Shown: positions 8,348 through 16,915 of the stretch, piece by piece
Layout: every line of letters begins with the position of its first letter
How positions within the stretch are numbered: position 1 is the stretch's first letter
Assembly (NCBI RefSeq): GCF_002482975.1
Contig: NZ_DLHA01000017.1
Coordinates: 211,700-275,699, forward strand
Source of the DNA: Flavobacterium sp. UBA7680
Lineage (GTDB): Bacteria; Bacteroidota; Bacteroidia; Flavobacteriales; Flavobacteriaceae
DNA: 64,000 nt
Reading direction: 5' to 3'
The notes under the pieces: generated by a model
Told to the model about the DNA's origin: nothing
What the model saw: only the letters and a program-made list of their open reading frames with translations
Databases searched by the model: none
Program-made: the position numbers and the translations under genes

Positions 8348-9181
8348 ATGACTAAATTAAGCATCTATGAAAACAAGTGGATCGACCTTGTTTTCGAAAA
8401 CAAAAACAAAGAATACGGAGCGTACCAATTACGCCAGGAAAATTCTAAAACAACAGTTACGGCTCTATTTATGGCCTTGTTGTTACTAACTGCCATAGGA
8501 AGTGTATCGATGTTGCTTAATAAATTTAGAACAATTGATCCCATTGAGGAGCCTGTTCCTATTACACCTCTTACTTTAACTGATGTTGATCCAATAGTGG
8601 TTCCAAAAACAAAGGATCCTGTTGCCCCACCAATGAAATCAACGCCACCGGCAGCAACAGCACCAGTAACGTCAACTCAATTAACAAATCCGGTTATAGT
8701 ACCTACAGATCAGGCAACACAAACTATCGCAGCTAATGTGGACAATACTCCTCATGTAGATAATGCTAATGGAACGGAAGGAACTGTAGTAAATGCAGTA
8801 CCTGGAAATACTGGCGGAGAACCTGCAATTGTTGATACGGGAGAAACTGGAACTACAATTGTTAACGTAGCCGTTTTAGACAAATTACCAGAATTCCCTG
8901 GAGGAATTAAAAAGTTTTATACTTATGTGGGTAACAATTTTACAAAACCAGAATTGGATGCAGAAAAAGTATTACGTGTGTATGTTTCATTTGTAATCGA
9001 AAAAGACGGTACAATGACAGACATTGTAGTTAAAAACGATCCAGGATTTGGAATGGGGAAAGAAGCTGTTAGAGTTTTAAAATCATTAAGAACAAAATGG
9101 GTTCCGGGAATATTAGCTGGAAAACCAGTTCGTACAGCGTACAATCTTCCAATAACAATACAAACAGGACAAACTGAATAA
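8348..9181 (+). CDS. Energy transducer TonB
   Basis: TonB spans the inner membrane and periplasm and passes proton-motive energy from ExbB/ExbD to outer-membrane receptors. The 277-residue protein has the N-terminal ENKNKEYGAYQLRQ segment typical of Bacteroidota TonB, a membrane helix near residues 37-57, a Pro/Thr/Val-rich periplasmic linker (about 70-175), and a C-terminal TonB domain from about 185 (LPEFPGGIKKFYTYV, then LRVYVSFVIEKDG). No exbB or exbD is adjacent. The window has several TonB-dependent receptors it could serve. A terminator follows at once. Confidence 0.92.
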   Translation: MTKLSIYENKWIDLVFENKNKEYGAYQLRQENSKTTVTALFMALLLLTAIGSVSMLLNKFRTIDPIEEPVPITPLTLTDVDPIVVPKTKDPVAPPMKSTPPAATAPVTSTQLTNPVIVPTDQATQTIAANVDNTPHVDNANGTEGTVVNAVPGNTGGEPAIVDTGETGTTIVNVAVLDKLPEFPGGIKKFYTYVGNNFTKPELDAEKVLRVYVSFVIEKDGTMTDIVVKNDPGFGMGKEAVRVLKSLRTKWVPGILAGKPVRTAYNLPITIQTGQTE

Positions 9182-9200
9182 AAATAAAATATAGAAAAAG

Positions 9201-9229
9201 AAAAGCAGAATTTAGGTTCTGCTTTTTTT
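9201..9229 (+). terminator. Intrinsic terminator after tonB
   Basis: AAAAGCAGAA (9201-9210) pairs with TTCTGCTTTT (9217-9226) and is followed by a T-run. An ATG just after it (9230) opens the next frame but is not the likely start. Confidence 0.85.
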
Positions 9230-9277
9230 ATGGTTTTAATTAATGACATATCTTTATCATTAATTTATAAGTTAAAA

Positions 9278-10015
9278 ATGCCTTTTACATTTGCCCATCC
9301 CGCAATAGTTCTGCCTCTAAATTATTTACCTAAAAAATGGTTTTCATTAACTGGACTTATCATCGGAAGTATGACTCCAGATTTTGAGTACTTTATTAGA
9401 ATGAGAGTAGAAAGTCATTACAGCCATAGTATTGATGGTGTTTTTTGGTTTGATCTGCCGCTTGCAATTCTACTAGCATTTACATTTCACAACATTGTTA
9501 AAAATCAATTATTCCAGAATTTACCCGAATTAATTCGATCACGAGTTCTTACTTTTAACCAATTTAATTGGAACAGGTATTTCAAACAACATTGGATTAT
9601 TGTAGTAATATCAATTTTAATTGGAACTGCTTCACATCTTTTTTGGGATAGCTTTACACATGAACATGGCTATTTTGTAAATCATATTGCCTTATTTCAT
9701 GATTCCATTTCTATTTCTCATCTAAAAATTCCAATTTTTAAAGCTGTACAGCACTTAAGCACTTTTATTGGCGGGTTGATTATTTTATTTGCTTTTTCTA
9801 AACTTCCAAAAGATAATACTTCAACAAAACCTGTAAATAAAAACTATTGGATTTGTCTTGTTTTATTTTCACTTATTATTTTAGTCTTTCGATTTGCGAT
9901 AGGATTAAACCCAAAACAATATGGACACTTAGTAGTTTCTGTAATTTCCTCTGTTTTATTTTCTCTAATATTGACTCCTCTTTTTTTAAATCTAAAAGCA
10001 ATTGCTAAAAATTAA
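9278..10015 (+). CDS. DUF4184 family membrane protein
   Basis: This 245-residue protein matches the DUF4184 family: the MPFTFAHPAIVLPL opening, GSMTPDFEYF, and a later HLFWDSFTHEHGYF segment, with several membrane helices. The conserved His and Asp residues near the ends of the helices suggest a metal site, and some relatives are annotated as membrane-bound metal-dependent hydrolases; the activity is unproven. The frame is open from ATG 9230, but that codon lies in the tonB terminator, and ATG 9278 (MPFTFAHPA) gives the family N-terminus. It is monocistronic. Confidence 0.83.
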   Translation: MPFTFAHPAIVLPLNYLPKKWFSLTGLIIGSMTPDFEYFIRMRVESHYSHSIDGVFWFDLPLAILLAFTFHNIVKNQLFQNLPELIRSRVLTFNQFNWNRYFKQHWIIVVISILIGTASHLFWDSFTHEHGYFVNHIALFHDSISISHLKIPIFKAVQHLSTFIGGLIILFAFSKLPKDNTSTKPVNKNYWICLVLFSLIILVFRFAIGLNPKQYGHLVVSVISSVLFSLILTPLFLNLKAIAKN

Positions 10016-10081
10016 CAAAATCGATTACTTTTACATTAATTAAAAAACGGAGACAATTAATCAACTTTTAAAAACAATAAA

Positions 10082-10462
10082 ATGGGAATATTTTCAGCTC
10101 TTATGGGCAATGCCGGTACAGTAAGTCAGGAAGATTTACTTAAAAAATACGGTCAGCTTTTAACAGATAACGAAGAAATTGAAATGGGTTTTAAACTTAT
10201 TCGCGATACTTTTATCTTCACAAATAAAAGATTAATCTTAGTTGATGTTCAAGGATTAACAGGAAGCAAAACTGAATATAAATCTATTGCTTACAAAAGC
10301 ATTACTCGTTTTAGTGTAGAAACTGCGGGAACATTTGATCTTGATGCAGAATTGAAAATCTGGGTTTCAAGCGAATTAAATCCAAGTATTGTAAAACAAT
10401 TCAATAAATCTGTAAACGTATACGATGTGCAAAAAGTTTTGGCACATCATGTTTTAGGTTAA
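10082..10462 (+). CDS. Bacterial PH-domain protein
   Basis: This 126-residue protein resembles the small bacterial PH-domain (bPH_1) family: an N-terminal helical part (EDLLKKYGQLLTDNEEIEMG), then strands with FIFTNKRLILVDVQGLTGSK and KSITRFSVETAGTFDLDAEL. Such proteins form oligomeric PH-like rings in known structures; the role is unknown. It has no signal peptide. A purine-rich GGAGAC element lies about 30 bases before the start. A strong bidirectional terminator separates it from the convergent M48 gene. Confidence 0.82.
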   Translation: MGIFSALMGNAGTVSQEDLLKKYGQLLTDNEEIEMGFKLIRDTFIFTNKRLILVDVQGLTGSKTEYKSIAYKSITRFSVETAGTFDLDAELKIWVSSELNPSIVKQFNKSVNVYDVQKVLAHHVLG

Positions 10463-10474
10463 TTTAGAAATAAA

Positions 10475-10503
10475 AAAACGGCAGATTTAAATCTGCCGTT
10501 TTT
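10475..10503. terminator. Bidirectional terminator
   Basis: AAAACGGCAGATTT (10475-10488) pairs perfectly with the adjoining AAATCTGCCGTTTT. A- and T-runs on both sides let it serve both the PH-domain gene and the convergent M48 gene. Confidence 0.88.
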
Positions 10504-10518
10504 ACTTTATATCAAAAA

Positions 10519-11376
10519 CTACTTTTTCTTCTTTGTAGTCGTTTTTTTCGTTGTTGTCTTTTTAGGAACTGTATTGTCAATTTTTTGCTGAACGTATGGT
10601 TTGTAAACTCCATCTTTTTCAGCTCTTGCTTTTGCATCATCTGCTCTTTTCTTAGAATCAGGATGCGAACTCATCATTTGATCAATAAATGACGCTTCTG
10701 CACCTTCACTCATTTTAGCTAAAATTCTAAAAGCAGATTCTTCTGCATTTACATTATAACCATTTTTCTTTAAGAAGTTATAAGAATATAAATCAGCTTC
10801 TGTTTCTTGTTTACGGCTGTGTTTGCTATCAATTAAAGCACTTCCAATTTTCCCTAACTGGCTATCTGTAACTGCAGATATTTTTGTCGATTGTGATGAA
10901 GCTCCATCAATTAAAGCTTCTTTTTGGTAAGCCGCACGCATTGCATCTCTTGAATCATTATTAGCAACGTGTCCAATTTCGTGACCAATTACAGCTAATA
11001 ATTCGTTATCATCCATAATATCCATTAATCCTGAATATACACGAACACTTCCGTCTGCGGTTGCAAAAGCATTTACTTCTTTTACTTTATATACTTTATA
11101 ATTTAAAGTAAAACCATCACCTGCTGTATGTTTTCCAAATACTCTGTTTAATCGCAAAGTATAACCATCAGTTGCTGGCGCTACTTGATTGGTAGAGTCT
11201 AATTTTCTAACCGCTTCTTTAGATAATGCTGCTGCATCTGCATTTGTTAAAGTGAAAGCTGCCACACCTTTTTGAACTGCTCCTATCGCCTTTTCACCAA
11301 AATTAATCTGTGCATTCATTTTTGTAAAACCAAATGCTGTAAATATTAGTCCTACTATTATAAATCTTTTTTTCAT
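10519..11376 (-). CDS. M48 family metalloprotease (copy 1)
   Basis: This 285-residue exported zinc protease is a tandem paralogue of the gene at 11574-12449. It has a signal peptide ending near KMNAQ, the zinc motif HEIGH (in AVIGHEIGHVANND), and a third ligand Glu in SRKQETEAD. A SSHPDSKKRADDAKARAEK segment follows, then a Lys/Thr-rich tail (PKKTTTKKTTTKKKK). Location is periplasm or outer-membrane face; a protein quality-control role like BepA/LoiP is inferred from the family. The frame is open from 11403, but a -7 element at 11401-11408 places transcription start inside it, so ATG 11376 is used. Confidence 0.88.
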   Translation of the reverse strand: MKKRFIIVGLIFTAFGFTKMNAQINFGEKAIGAVQKGVAAFTLTNADAAALSKEAVRKLDSTNQVAPATDGYTLRLNRVFGKHTAGDGFTLNYKVYKVKEVNAFATADGSVRVYSGLMDIMDDNELLAVIGHEIGHVANNDSRDAMRAAYQKEALIDGASSQSTKISAVTDSQLGKIGSALIDSKHSRKQETEADLYSYNFLKKNGYNVNAEESAFRILAKMSEGAEASFIDQMMSSHPDSKKRADDAKARAEKDGVYKPYVQQKIDNTVPKKTTTKKTTTKKKK

Positions 11377-11400
11377 GTTTTTATAATTACAATTTAACAA

Positions 11401-11408
11401 CAAATGTA
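11401..11408 (-). promoter_or_regulatory. -7 element of M48 copy 1
   Basis: On the minus strand this reads TACATTTG, matching TAnnTTTG, about 25 bases before ATG 11376. No clear upstream TTG box was found. Confidence 0.5.
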
Positions 11409-11522
11409 AATAACATAATGCTATTTCATTTCACACAAAGTTTATTTTTTTAACAAATTAAAGATATGAATTTTAAACGAGCTATTTATCAATATTGTAG
11501 GTGTTTCTGACATAACGATCAA

Positions 11523-11557
11523 AAAAAAACCGGTAAATTCTGCAGAATTACCGGTTT
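11523..11557 (-). terminator. Terminator of M48 copy 2
   Basis: Arms around AACCGGTAA and TTACCGGTT enclose a TGCA centre with one bulged base. On the minus strand the hairpin is followed by a T-run, 17 bases after the stop of the gene at 11574. Confidence 0.82.
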
Positions 11558-11573
11558 TACTTTTATACAAAAA

Positions 11574-12449
11574 TTACTTCTTTTTTGTTGTTGCTTTTTT
11601 AGCAGTTGTTTTGGCAGGTGCTTTAGTTGTTGTTTTTGCAGGTGCCGTATTTACAATTTTCTGCTGTACATAAGCTTTATACAAACCATTTTTTTCGGCT
11701 CTTTTTTTAGCATCATCGGCTCTTTTGCCAGAATCCGGATGTGAACTCATCATCTTGGTAATAAAAGATGATTCTGCACTTTCACTTAAATTTTGCAAAA
11801 TTCTAAACGCTGATTCCACTGCATTCACATCATAGCCATTTTTTTTCATGAAATCATACGAAAACGTATCTGCTTGAGATTCTTGCTTTCTACTGTGTTT
11901 GCTGTCGATCATTGCGCTTCCTATCTTTCCTAATTGAGATCCTGTAAGTGTCTCAATTTTTCCTGATTGTGATGAAGCGGCATCTAACAAAGCTTCTTTT
12001 TTATATGCTGCTTTAATAGCATCTCTTGTATCATGATTAACTACGTGACCTATTTCATGTCCAATAACGGCAAGTAATTCATTATCATCCATAATATCCA
12101 TTAAACCTGCAAATACACGAACACTTCCATCTGCACAGGCAAAAGCATTAATATCTTTTACTAAGTAAACTTTATAATTTAAAGTAACTCCTTCACTTGA
12201 AGTGTGTTTTCCAAATAAACGATTTAAACGAATTGAATATCCGTCTGTCACTGCGGCAACGGGATTATTGGCATCCATTTCAGCAATTGATTCTTTTGCT
12301 AAAGCAGCAGCATCTTCATCGCTGAAAGTAAATCCTGAAACACCTTTACCTAAAGCTCCCATAACTTTATCTGAAAGTATCTGTGCATTCATTTTTGTAA
12401 AACTAAAAGCTGTCAATAAAATTCCTAATACAATAAATTTCTTTTTCAT
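11574..12449 (-). CDS. M48 family metalloprotease (copy 2)
   Basis: This 291-residue protein is the upstream paralogue of the gene at 10519-11376; the two are nearly colinear through the catalytic core. It has a signal peptide (to about KMNAQ), the zinc motif His131-Glu132-x-x-His135, a probable third ligand Glu190 in SRKQESQAD, and a C-terminal tail rich in Lys, Thr, Ala and Pro. The tails of the two copies differ in repeat composition while the cores agree. Each copy has its own -7 element and a terminator between them, so they look like independent transcripts after a tandem duplication. Confidence 0.9.
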   Translation of the reverse strand: MKKKFIVLGILLTAFSFTKMNAQILSDKVMGALGKGVSGFTFSDEDAAALAKESIAEMDANNPVAAVTDGYSIRLNRLFGKHTSSEGVTLNYKVYLVKDINAFACADGSVRVFAGLMDIMDDNELLAVIGHEIGHVVNHDTRDAIKAAYKKEALLDAASSQSGKIETLTGSQLGKIGSAMIDSKHSRKQESQADTFSYDFMKKNGYDVNAVESAFRILQNLSESAESSFITKMMSSHPDSGKRADDAKKRAEKNGLYKAYVQQKIVNTAPAKTTTKAPAKTTAKKATTKKK

Positions 12450-12478
12450 GTCTTTCTAAACTATTATTAAATTAATAG

Positions 12479-12486
12479 CAAAAATA
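12479..12486 (-). promoter_or_regulatory. -7 element of M48 copy 2
   Basis: On the minus strand this reads TATTTTTG, matching TAnnTTTG, 30 bases before the start at 12449. No convincing TTG box was found. The rest of the 302-base gap between this gene and lipA (12450-12751) holds the lipA -7 element and otherwise only AT-rich sequence. Confidence 0.42.
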
Positions 12487-12725
12487 TTACAGCAAAAATC
12501 CTCCATTGTCTAAAAAAGGCAAATTTGCAGCAGATTAAGGTTAAAATTGAAATTTTAAAAAAGTCAGGCTAAATATCAAAATCTTAAGTAAAAATTAAAA
12601 AGATAAGCTTAAAACATATTTATAATCAAACTATTAATACTTAAGCTTCATAATCTTAAATAATATTAGGAGATATGAAAAGTAAACGAAAAGCAAATTA
12701 GCATCATCAAATAAACAACATTCCG

Positions 12726-12733
12726 TATCTTTG
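12726..12733 (+). promoter_or_regulatory. -7 element of lipA
   Basis: TATCTTTG matches the Bacteroidota -7 consensus 18 bases before the lipA ATG, which predicts a very short 5' leader. Confidence 0.55.
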
Positions 12734-12751
12734 TGTTCAGATTTATGATAT

Positions 12752-13618
12752 ATGGAAACAGTCATTGAAAACATACCACCTGCAAAACCGAAATGGTTAA
12801 AGGTAAAATTACCAATTGGACAAAAATATACTGAACTACGTGGTTTAGTTGATAAATACAGCTTAAATACGATCTGCACCTCTGGAAGCTGCCCAAATAT
12901 GGGAGAATGCTGGGGAGAAGGAACTGCAACTTTCATGATTTTAGGAAATGTCTGCACCCGTTCCTGCGGTTTTTGCGGTGTTAAAACCGGACGCCCGGAA
13001 ACGGTAGATTGGGACGAACCTGAAAAAGTAGCTCGTTCTATAAAAATCATGAATATTAAACATGCTGTAATTACAAGTGTTGACAGAGATGATTTAAAAG
13101 ACGGAGGTTCTATCATTTGGATAGAAACTGTAAAAGCAATCCGTAGAATGAACCCAAATACTACTCTTGAAACTTTGATTCCGGACTTTCAGGGAATTGA
13201 AAGAAATATTGACAGAATTGTTGAGGCAAATCCTGAAGTAGTTTCTCATAATGTTGAAACCGTTCGTCGTTTAACACGCGAAGTTCGTATTCAGGCAAAA
13301 TATGATCGCAGTTTAGAAGTTTTACGCTATTTAAAAGAAAAAGGAATAAACAGAACCAAATCTGGAATCATGCTTGGTCTTGGTGAAACCGAAGAAGAAG
13401 TTTTCCAGACTATGACTGATTTACGAAATGCAAATGTTGATGTTGTAACTATTGGACAATATTTACAGCCAAGTAAAAAACATTTACCTGTAAAAGAATT
13501 TATTACTCCTGAGCAATTTGCCAAATACGAAAAATTTGGTCTTGAATTAGGATTCCGTCATGTAGAAAGCGGACCGCTTGTTCGTTCTTCATACAAAGCA
13601 CAAAAACATATTTTATAA
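12752..13618 (+). CDS. lipA: Lipoyl synthase LipA
   Basis: LipA is a radical SAM enzyme that inserts two sulfur atoms into octanoyl groups on E2 and H-protein lipoyl domains. The 288-residue protein has both iron-sulfur cluster motifs: the auxiliary cluster cysteines 42, 47 and 53 (CTSGSCPNMGEC) and the radical SAM cluster cysteines 68, 72 and 75 (CTRSCGFC). The C-terminal RSSY motif, whose serine ligates the auxiliary cluster, is present (GPLVRSSYKA). No lipB lies nearby. GAPDH follows after a short hairpin-containing gap and is probably on the same transcript. Confidence 0.97.
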   Translation: METVIENIPPAKPKWLKVKLPIGQKYTELRGLVDKYSLNTICTSGSCPNMGECWGEGTATFMILGNVCTRSCGFCGVKTGRPETVDWDEPEKVARSIKIMNIKHAVITSVDRDDLKDGGSIIWIETVKAIRRMNPNTTLETLIPDFQGIERNIDRIVEANPEVVSHNVETVRRLTREVRIQAKYDRSLEVLRYLKEKGINRTKSGIMLGLGETEEEVFQTMTDLRNANVDVVTIGQYLQPSKKHLPVKEFITPEQFAKYEKFGLELGFRHVESGPLVRSSYKAQKHIL

Positions 13619-13630
13619 AAAGTTTAATTG

Positions 13631-13668
13631 TTTAATCGTTTAATTGTCAAACCGATTAAACGGTTAAA
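13631..13668. repeat. Hairpin repeat before GAPDH
   Basis: TTTAATCGTTTAAT (13631-13644) pairs with ATTAAACGGTTAAA (13655-13668) with one mismatch over a 10-base loop. The final A is the first base of the candidate GAPDH ATG, so the start codon abuts or falls in the repeat. Confidence 0.75.
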
Positions 13669-14690
13669 TGATTCAACAAATAAACAAAACATTGAAAACA
13701 AGAATTGCTATTAATGGTTTTGGAAGAATTGGAAGAAATTTATTCCGTCTTCTTATAAATCATCCTGAAATTGAAGTCGTTGCAATTAATGATATTGCAG
13801 ATAACAAAACCATGTCGCATTTAACAAAATACGACAGTATACATGGAGTTCTTCCTTTTGCTGTAAGTTATGATGAAACAGGAATTATTGTAGACGGAAA
13901 ACATATTTTATTTTTTCATGAAAAAAGCATTTCAAATCTGGACTGGAAAAGCCATTCGATAGATATTGTAATTGAATCGACCGGAAAGTATAAAACGCAT
14001 GAAGAATTTAATGCACATATTGAAGCCGGAGCAAAAAAAGTAATAGTTTCTGCACCATCAGAAGTTGATACTATTAAAACAGTAGTTCTTGGAGTTAATG
14101 AAAATATATTAGACGGAACAGAAAATATTGTTTCAAATGCGAGCTGTACAACAAACAACGCCGCTCCGATGATTAAAATCATTGAAGAATTGTGCGGAAT
14201 TGAGCAAGCATACATTACAACGATACATTCTTACACGACAGACCAAAGTCTTCATGACCAGCCACATAAGGATTTACGCAGGGCCAGAGGGGCAAGTCAG
14301 TCAATTGTTCCAACAACTACGGGTGCAGCTAAGGCATTAACAAAAATTTTTCCTAAATTGCATGAGAAAATCGGAGGCTGCGGCATTCGTGTTCCGGTTC
14401 CCGATGGCTCATTAACAGACATCACGTTCAATGTTAAACGTGCTGTTACGATTGAAGAAATTAACATTGCATTTCAAAAAGCCTCAAAAACAAATTTAAA
14501 AGGAATACTAGATTACACAGAAGATCCTATCGTTTCTGTTGATATAATTGGCAATACACATTCGTGCTTATTCGACGCACAATTAACCTCTGTCATTGAC
14601 AAAATGGTAAAAGTTGTGGGTTGGTATGATAATGAAATTGGCTATTCATCAAGATTAATTGATTTGATTTTACTGATAAGAAGAACATAA
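13668..14690 (+). CDS. gap: Glyceraldehyde-3-phosphate dehydrogenase
   Basis: This 340-residue protein is a type I GAPDH: the NAD-binding INGFGRIGRNLFR segment, the catalytic cysteine in SNASCTTN, the histidine region ITTIHSYTTDQ, DLRRARGASQ, and WYDNEIGYSSR near the end. The block after the cysteine reads SCTTNNAAP instead of the common SCTTNCLAP, so the usual second cysteine is Asn. It acts in glycolysis or gluconeogenesis in the cytoplasm. The start is uncertain: ATG 13668 touches a hairpin repeat, while TTG 13692 would give the family-like N-terminus MKTRIAINGFG. It is probably co-transcribed with lipA upstream and the sensor kinase downstream. Confidence 0.92.
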   Translation: MIQQINKTLKTRIAINGFGRIGRNLFRLLINHPEIEVVAINDIADNKTMSHLTKYDSIHGVLPFAVSYDETGIIVDGKHILFFHEKSISNLDWKSHSIDIVIESTGKYKTHEEFNAHIEAGAKKVIVSAPSEVDTIKTVVLGVNENILDGTENIVSNASCTTNNAAPMIKIIEELCGIEQAYITTIHSYTTDQSLHDQPHKDLRRARGASQSIVPTTTGAAKALTKIFPKLHEKIGGCGIRVPVPDGSLTDITFNVKRAVTIEEINIAFQKASKTNLKGILDYTEDPIVSVDIIGNTHSCLFDAQLTSVIDKMVKVVGWYDNEIGYSSRLIDLILLIRRT

Positions 14691-14717
14691 GAATTCATTG
14701 TAAATGCACTGCCATAC

Positions 14718-16889
14718 ATGAAGTACTATCTTTTATCTGTTGTTTGTTTTTTTAATTCATTTTTGTATTCTCAAATCAAACAGAATACAGATAGTGTTTC
14801 CTATTATAATAAACTGGCTAATAAAAAACTGAATAGTAAAGAGTACAATGAAGCTGTCTTTTACACTAAAAAATCAATTGATTTTTGCGAGACGAATAAC
14901 ATTCCCGAAAATTTAGCCAACCAAACTTTTAAGCTTGGGAAAATTTACTACAATCAGCGGAAGTATGACGAAGCGTTAAAAAACTTTCACAAAAGTGTTT
15001 CTTCCTTTGACAGCGTAAAACCAACTTGTACCAAAATCTTAGCATTACAATATATTGGCGCTGTAAACACCGCAAAAGGCGATTATAAAACTGCAGACGT
15101 TTATTATGCAAAAGCTCAAAAACTTTTAAAACAGCTTGGTATTGTTGATAGTTCTGAAATTTTAGACTATCAAAAAGCAATTGCATATAAAACCAATAAA
15201 AATTTCTATCAGGCGACCAAAACCTTCCGCAAAATTATCAGGGTGCCAGATAACCCATTAATCTTAAAAACTAAAAGTGATACTTATTATCAACTGGGAT
15301 TAATTGAAACGCAGCTTAAGCGGAATGATTCTGCCATGGTTTATTTTGAAAAAGCGCTTGATTATACCGAGAAGACAAATGACCTTACGCAGAAATCAAA
15401 AATAACTTTAGCGATAAGTCAATATTACAAACAAAGCAAAAATTTTGATTTAGCTTATTCTTACTTAGATGAACATTATCAATTAGAAAATTATATTCTA
15501 AAACTAAAAAATGCTAAAATAGATTTTAACGAATTTCAAAAATTCAAAAAAAATCAAACTTTAAACAATACACTTAAGCGGGAAAGTGAAGAAAAAATCC
15601 AGCTTAAAACGTATCGTTATTCTAAATTAGTCAGCATTTTAGCGATTGCCTTAATTTCGATTCTATCTCTTTTGAGTCTGGCGTTATACAAAAACAATAT
15701 TATTCGTAATCAGAATAATTTACTTTTAAGAGAAAAAAACAAAGAACTTATTTTGGCTAAAAACAAAGCCGAAAAAGCCTCAAAAGCAAGATCAGAATTT
15801 TTATCAACCGTAAGTCACGAACTGCGGACACCGCTAAATGCAATTAACGGAATCACACATTTACTTCTTGAAGATAACCCGAAAAAAGCACAGCTAAAAT
15901 ACTTAGAATCTCTAAAATTCTCCGGAAATTATCTTACTACTTTTATAAACGAAATTCTTGAAATTAATAAAATCGACTCGACTAAAGTGGAAGTCGAAAA
16001 CATTAGTTTTAATTTAAAAGAATTGCTTTTTAATATTCAAAGCTCTTTAAAAGAACTGGCAACGGCTAATAAAAACTATTTTAACTTAGAAATAGACGAT
16101 GCAATTCCAGACAATTTAATTGGTGACCCAACCAAATTATCTCAAATTATATTAAACCTGATTAATAATGCATTAAAATTCACCCAAAACGGAAATGTGA
16201 ATGTAATTGCTAAATTATTTGGGCAGGAAGATGAAAATGCAACCGTTTATTTTGAAATAGTCGATACCGGAATTGGTATTCCCGAAGATAAACTTCAAAC
16301 CGTTTTCGAAAGTTTTTCGCAAGGTTCTATCGAAGTAAACCGAAAATACGGAGGTACAGGATTAGGTCTTACTATTGTAAAAAAATTAATCGAACTTTTA
16401 GGAGGCGAAATCAAACTAAAAAGTGAAGTTGGCAAAGGATCAACTTTTACTTTCAAATTAAATTTTAAAATTAATAACGAACCTTTGGAAGCTGTTACAG
16501 AAGAAAAACCATATAACGACAAACAATTAAAACACAAGTCTATTTTACTGATTGAAGACAACAAAATCAATCAAATGATTACGCGTAAAATGCTTGAAAA
16601 CAAAATGATTACCTGTGAAATTATCGACAATGGCGAAGATGCAGTTGAACTTTTAAAAGTGAAACGTTTTGATATGATTTTAATGGATGTTCATTTACCT
16701 GGAATTAACGGAACTACTGCAACGCAGCACATTAGGGATTTCGATAAAACAACTCCTATTATTGCATTGACGGCTATTTCGCTTGACGAAAACAGAGATA
16801 TGCTTTTATCTTTTGGAATGAACGATGTAATTACAAAACCTTTTGTTCCTGACGAATTTTACAGTACAATTGCTAAGTTTTTTGATTAG
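14718..16889 (+). CDS. TPR hybrid sensor histidine kinase
   Basis: This 723-residue hybrid two-component protein has a signal sequence (1-18), a periplasmic TPR-like helical region (about 25-290), one membrane helix (about 303-324), and a coiled linker. A HisKA domain follows with His367 in FLSTVSHELRTPLN. The ATPase domain shows the N-box ILNLINNALKFTQ, G1 DTGIGIP and G2 YGGTGLGL. The receiver domain (about 608-720) has Asp657 in MILMDVHLPG and Lys707. The periplasmic TPRs suggest protein or peptide sensing; the signal and output are unknown, and no DNA-binding domain or regulator gene is adjacent. It starts 27 bases after GAPDH. Confidence 0.92.
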   Translation: MKYYLLSVVCFFNSFLYSQIKQNTDSVSYYNKLANKKLNSKEYNEAVFYTKKSIDFCETNNIPENLANQTFKLGKIYYNQRKYDEALKNFHKSVSSFDSVKPTCTKILALQYIGAVNTAKGDYKTADVYYAKAQKLLKQLGIVDSSEILDYQKAIAYKTNKNFYQATKTFRKIIRVPDNPLILKTKSDTYYQLGLIETQLKRNDSAMVYFEKALDYTEKTNDLTQKSKITLAISQYYKQSKNFDLAYSYLDEHYQLENYILKLKNAKIDFNEFQKFKKNQTLNNTLKRESEEKIQLKTYRYSKLVSILAIALISILSLLSLALYKNNIIRNQNNLLLREKNKELILAKNKAEKASKARSEFLSTVSHELRTPLNAINGITHLLLEDNPKKAQLKYLESLKFSGNYLTTFINEILEINKIDSTKVEVENISFNLKELLFNIQSSLKELATANKNYFNLEIDDAIPDNLIGDPTKLSQIILNLINNALKFTQNGNVNVIAKLFGQEDENATVYFEIVDTGIGIPEDKLQTVFESFSQGSIEVNRKYGGTGLGLTIVKKLIELLGGEIKLKSEVGKGSTFTFKLNFKINNEPLEAVTEEKPYNDKQLKHKSILLIEDNKINQMITRKMLENKMITCEIIDNGEDAVELLKVKRFDMILMDVHLPGINGTTATQHIRDFDKTTPIIALTAISLDENRDMLLSFGMNDVITKPFVPDEFYSTIAKFFD

Positions 16890-16915
16890 CACAAAGCTTC
16901 TAAGATGCTGATTTT

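Noticed and set aside
9230..9277. ATG 9230 as start of the DUF4184 gene
   Set aside because: It directly follows the tonB terminator T-run and adds 16 residues absent from the family pattern.
12634..13116. Long open frame on the minus strand
   Set aside because: It runs opposite the lipA coding sequence, shows no family motif, and its start would lie inside lipA.
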